From: an uncultured Phascolarctobacterium sp.
Lineage (GTDB): Bacteria; Bacillota; Negativicutes; Acidaminococcales; Acidaminococcaceae
NCBI RefSeq assembly: GCF_900770955.1
Contig: NZ_CAAGLX010000011.1
Coordinates: 301,589 to 365,588, forward strand
Direction: 5' to 3'
DNA: 64,000 nucleotides
A program made the position numbers and the translations under genes. This document shows, piece after piece, positions 59,270 through 64,000 of this stretch. Below the pieces are notes generated by a model. The model saw nothing but the letters and a program-made list of their open reading frames with translations. It ran no database searches and had not been told where the DNA came from. Numbering within the stretch: position 1 is the stretch's first letter; every line of letters begins with the position of its first letter.

Positions 59270-60196
59270 ATGGAAGCAGCTAACAACGCAAAACATGTAG
59301 TAAGTATCAGTCTGGGGTCATCAAAACGCGATGCCTGTGCCGTATTGGAACTGGGCGGAAGCAAAATCAGCATTGAGCGCCGGGGAACCGACGGCGATTT
59401 TGACAAAGCACGCCAGCTTCTGGAGCGTTGGGATGGTAAAGCGGATGCAATCGGTCTTGGCGGTACGGATTTATATGTTTACGCAGGCAAAAAGCGTTAT
59501 ACCTTCCGTGAATCGGCTCATCTGATTGCCAATGTAAAAAAGACACCGGTTTTGGATGGCAGCGGCCTGAAAAATTCGCTGGAGCGTAAGCTGATTGAAT
59601 CACTTGCGGCCGGCAGCAAGGTGCCGATAAAGGGCAGCAAGGTGCTGATGGTCTGCGGCGTGGACCGCTTCGGTATGGCGGAGGCATTGCTGGAGGCAGG
59701 TGCTGAGGTAACCTTTGGTGACCTTATTTTCGGGTTGAATGTCAATAAGCCGTTATATTCGCTGAAGGCGCTTGCATGGTGGGCGGCGCTGCTGGCACCG
59801 CTTGTTACAAAGCTGCCGGTAAGCTGGTTTTACCCCATGGGCAAGGATCAGGAATTGCGGGTAGTGCGTCATCCGGAATATTTTCTGGAGAATGATATCA
59901 TTGCCGGTGATTTTCATTATATAAAAAAGTTTATGCCGGATAAGCTGCCGGGAAAAACTATTATTACTAATACAGTTACTGCTGCTGATAGAGTGATGCT
60001 GCAGGAGGCGGGAATCAAAATGCTGATTACGACAACTCCCTGTATTCAAGGACGCAGCTTCGGCACCAATGTTATGGAGGCCATGCTGGTTGCATTGCAC
60101 GGCGGTAAAGAACCGCTCACGGCGGATGAATATCTGAAGCTTTTAGAGCATTATCATATAGAATCTTCTGTTGAGTACTTTGGTACGAAGGAGTAG
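59270..60196 (+). CDS. conserved protein paired with an acyl-ACP-reductase-like gene
   Basis: A 308-residue cytoplasmic protein. An N-terminal LGSSKRDACAVLELGGSKIS, GGTDLYVYAGKKRYTFRE, then VLMVCGVDRFGMAEALLEAG (a nucleotide-binding-like turn) and a C-terminal ITTTPCIQGRSFGTNVMEAM are visible. I recall similar proteins being labelled quinate 5-dehydrogenase by automatic pipelines, but I see no firm support for that activity. It is ten bases upstream of the oxidoreductase gene, so they probably act together. TTAGGGAG precedes the ATG. Confidence 0.7.
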   Translation: MEAANNAKHVVSISLGSSKRDACAVLELGGSKISIERRGTDGDFDKARQLLERWDGKADAIGLGGTDLYVYAGKKRYTFRESAHLIANVKKTPVLDGSGLKNSLERKLIESLAAGSKVPIKGSKVLMVCGVDRFGMAEALLEAGAEVTFGDLIFGLNVNKPLYSLKALAWWAALLAPLVTKLPVSWFYPMGKDQELRVVRHPEYFLENDIIAGDFHYIKKFMPDKLPGKTIITNTVTAADRVMLQEAGIKMLITTTPCIQGRSFGTNVMEAMLVALHGGKEPLTADEYLKLLEHYHIESSVEYFGTKE

Positions 60197-60205
60197 TTTG
60201 TTTTT

Positions 60206-61291
60206 ATGGAAAAATTTGCTTTTATTCTACATCCATTATCCCTGCAGGATATGGAACACTTATCACCCTTGATGAGGTATATTCCCGACCCGATAATCGA
60301 AGCCTGTCTGAAAATGAAGAAGCCGTTCAAGGTTTCGCGTATTACCGGCATCAAGAGTCCTTATGCCGAAGCCGAAGGCTGGTTTATCGGCTGTCCGCTG
60401 ACTGCTAAGCAGATGGTGGAGCTGCCTGAGGAATTTGTTATGGACAGAATTATTGAGTCCGGCAAGGTTGCTCAGGAGCTGGGAGCCAAGATTGTCGGCC
60501 TGGGAGCTTTCACTTCTATTGTCGGTGATGCAGGCATTACCGTAGCGAAAAATCTGGATATAGCAGTTACCAGCGGCAACAGCTATACTGTTGCTACCGC
60601 TATTCAGGGCACCAAGCAGGCTGCCCGAATGATGGGTAAGGATTTGAAGGAATGCCGTGCTGTCGTAGTCGGTGCCACCGGCTCTATCGGTGCTGCTTCC
60701 GTACGCCTGTTGGCCAAAGAGGTTAAGCATATTACGCTTGTTGCCCGTCATATGGGACCGCTGGAGGAGCTGGCGCAGGAGCTTATTGAGCAAAATCATT
60801 GCGAGGTTGCCGTAAGCCAGGATATTCGCACATCTCTGCAGGAGGCTGACATTGTTATTACCGTAACCAGTGCGCTTGACTTCTTGATTGAGCCGGGCGA
60901 TTTGAAGCCGGGTGCCGTAGTATGTGATGTTGCGCGTCCGCGTAACGTATCGCGTGATGTATCACTGAAACGTAACGATGTGCTGGTAATCGAAGGCGGC
61001 GTTATTAATGTGCCCGGTAACGTAGATTTTCATTTCAACTTCGGCTTCCCGCCGCACACATCCTATGCGTGCATGGCAGAAACCATGATTCTGGCACTGG
61101 ATGGCCGTTATGAAAACTTCTCATTGGGCAGATCCCTGGATATCAATAAGATAAATCTCATTTCTCAGCTGGCAGATAAGCATAACTTTAAGATGGCGGG
61201 CTTCCGTAATTTTGAACGTGCTGTTTCTACCCAGCATATCGAGGAAGTCAAGCATAACGCTCAGCATGCTCTGGCAGTGCATGGCTGCTGA
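60206..61291 (+). CDS. Rossmann oxidoreductase resembling long-chain acyl-ACP reductase
   Basis: A 361-residue protein. The middle has GAFTSIVGDAGITVAKNLDI, VTSGNSYTVATAIQGTKQAA and the dinucleotide-binding motif VVVGATGSIGAASVRLLA, then DIVITVTSALDFLI and the C-terminal block VINVPGNVDFHFNFGFPP. This order matches cyanobacterial acyl-ACP reductases (AAR), where the residues GGFSSI and TTGNTHT occupy the same places. Automatic annotation would probably say shikimate or quinate dehydrogenase. Substrate unproven. AAGGAG is 12 bases upstream. Confidence 0.7.
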   Translation: MEKFAFILHPLSLQDMEHLSPLMRYIPDPIIEACLKMKKPFKVSRITGIKSPYAEAEGWFIGCPLTAKQMVELPEEFVMDRIIESGKVAQELGAKIVGLGAFTSIVGDAGITVAKNLDIAVTSGNSYTVATAIQGTKQAARMMGKDLKECRAVVVGATGSIGAASVRLLAKEVKHITLVARHMGPLEELAQELIEQNHCEVAVSQDIRTSLQEADIVITVTSALDFLIEPGDLKPGAVVCDVARPRNVSRDVSLKRNDVLVIEGGVINVPGNVDFHFNFGFPPHTSYACMAETMILALDGRYENFSLGRSLDINKINLISQLADKHNFKMAGFRNFERAVSTQHIEEVKHNAQHALAVHGC

Positions 61292-61293
61292 TA

Positions 61294-61323
61294 TTGACAA
61301 GTAAATCTGGCAACATATATAAT
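61294..61323 (+). promoter_or_regulatory. promoter of greA
   Basis: TTGACA at 61294-61299 and TATAAT at 61318-61323 are 18 bp apart, immediately after the previous gene and 55 bp before greA. Confidence 0.8.
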
Positions 61324-61378
61324 CAGTATATGCGTGTAAGTAAATTTTTTATATAAATAATGATAAAGGAGCAGGAAA

Positions 61379-63843
<2,465 letters not shown>

Positions 63844-63858
63844 AACTAAAGATATTCC

Positions 63859-63888
63859 AGCGCTATGCGAAAGCATAGCGCTTTTTTT
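63859..63888 (+). terminator. intrinsic terminator after lysS
   Basis: AGCGCTATGC at 63859-63868 pairs with GCATAGCGCT at 63873-63882 around GAAA, followed by T7. Confidence 0.93.
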
Positions 63889-63894
63889 GTATAC

Positions 63895-63920
63895 AAAAAC
63901 CCCGCCATTGTGGCGGGGTT
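63895..63920 (-). terminator. terminator of a leftward gene beyond the window
   Basis: On the minus strand AACCCCGCC pairs with GGCGGGGTT (63898-63920) followed by TTTTG from 63899 down. It suggests a gene on the minus strand that converges from the right, beyond the window end. Confidence 0.6.
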
Positions 63921-64000
63921 AAAAAGAGCTTAAGCGGTGAGTAAAGAAAAAGAACTCCTAATGTGATAATATACTAATGACCTGCCAGTCAAAGTAAAAA

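Overview
The window looks like the chromosome of a diderm Firmicute of the class Negativicutes; an Acidaminococcaceae member such as Phascolarctobacterium is my best guess, though I could not run a search. The reasons are Firmicute-style signals (GGAGG ribosome binding sites, a T-box in front of valS, strong TTGACA/TATAAT promoters) combined with outer-membrane genes (a TonB-dependent receptor and an O-antigen-ligase-like protein), together with TRAP transport, FeoAAB and many lipoproteins. Housekeeping parts have moderate GC. The stretch from about 28.0 to 30.8 kb is clearly AT-rich.

Layout. 0.1-6.9 kb: a LacI regulator and a cytoplasmic glycerophosphodiesterase run leftward, opposite a TRAP transporter (DctPQM) and glycerol kinase, suggesting one glycerol/glycerophosphodiester utilisation locus. 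7-12 kb: a solute-binding lipoprotein, a cation diffusion facilitator behind a NiCo riboswitch, an M14-type deacylase and a MATE exporter. 12-17.4 kb: a cobalamin riboswitch with terminator followed by a five-gene Nik/Dpp-type ABC transporter. 17.5-24 kb: a metal P-type ATPase with nine His/Cys-rich tandem repeats, then feoA-feoA-feoB and a small FeoB-associated Cys-rich protein. 24-28 kb: a 186-bp structured inverted-repeat element, a ZTP riboswitch controlling an OFA-family MFS transporter, and a tandem triplication of small lipoproteins in which each unit includes its terminator. 28-30.8 kb: an AT-rich accessory island of small unknown genes, a DUF4160-like protein and a UDG-fold-like two-domain protein.

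30.8-43.8 kb: valS under a T-box, then an interval that seems inserted between valS and folC. It contains a LysR regulator, a TonB receptor/FecCD/ATPase/CGGC/binding-protein operon, and a RepA-like ATPase with a divergent XRE regulator next to 33-bp tandem repeats. Related CCGTACA-type repeats punctuate these modules. 43.8-52.6 kb: folC, an O-antigen-ligase-like protein, an unknown gene with a long leader, then polA-mutM-coaE-lytic transglycosylase. 52.6-64 kb: three tRNA-Leu genes, two small membrane-anchored proteins, a PheC-like periplasmic protein, HicAB, birA, coaX, dusB, a pair of genes including an acyl-ACP-reductase-like oxidoreductase, greA, and a lysS fused to a tRNA-binding domain.

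The main theme is metal and cofactor homeostasis read by RNA switches: Ni/Co export (NiCo switch), predicted Co/Ni uptake (B12 switch), metal efflux (ArsR-type operator-like sites), ferrous iron uptake (DtxR-like dyad), and outer-membrane metal-chelate uptake. No CRISPR array and no rRNA were seen.
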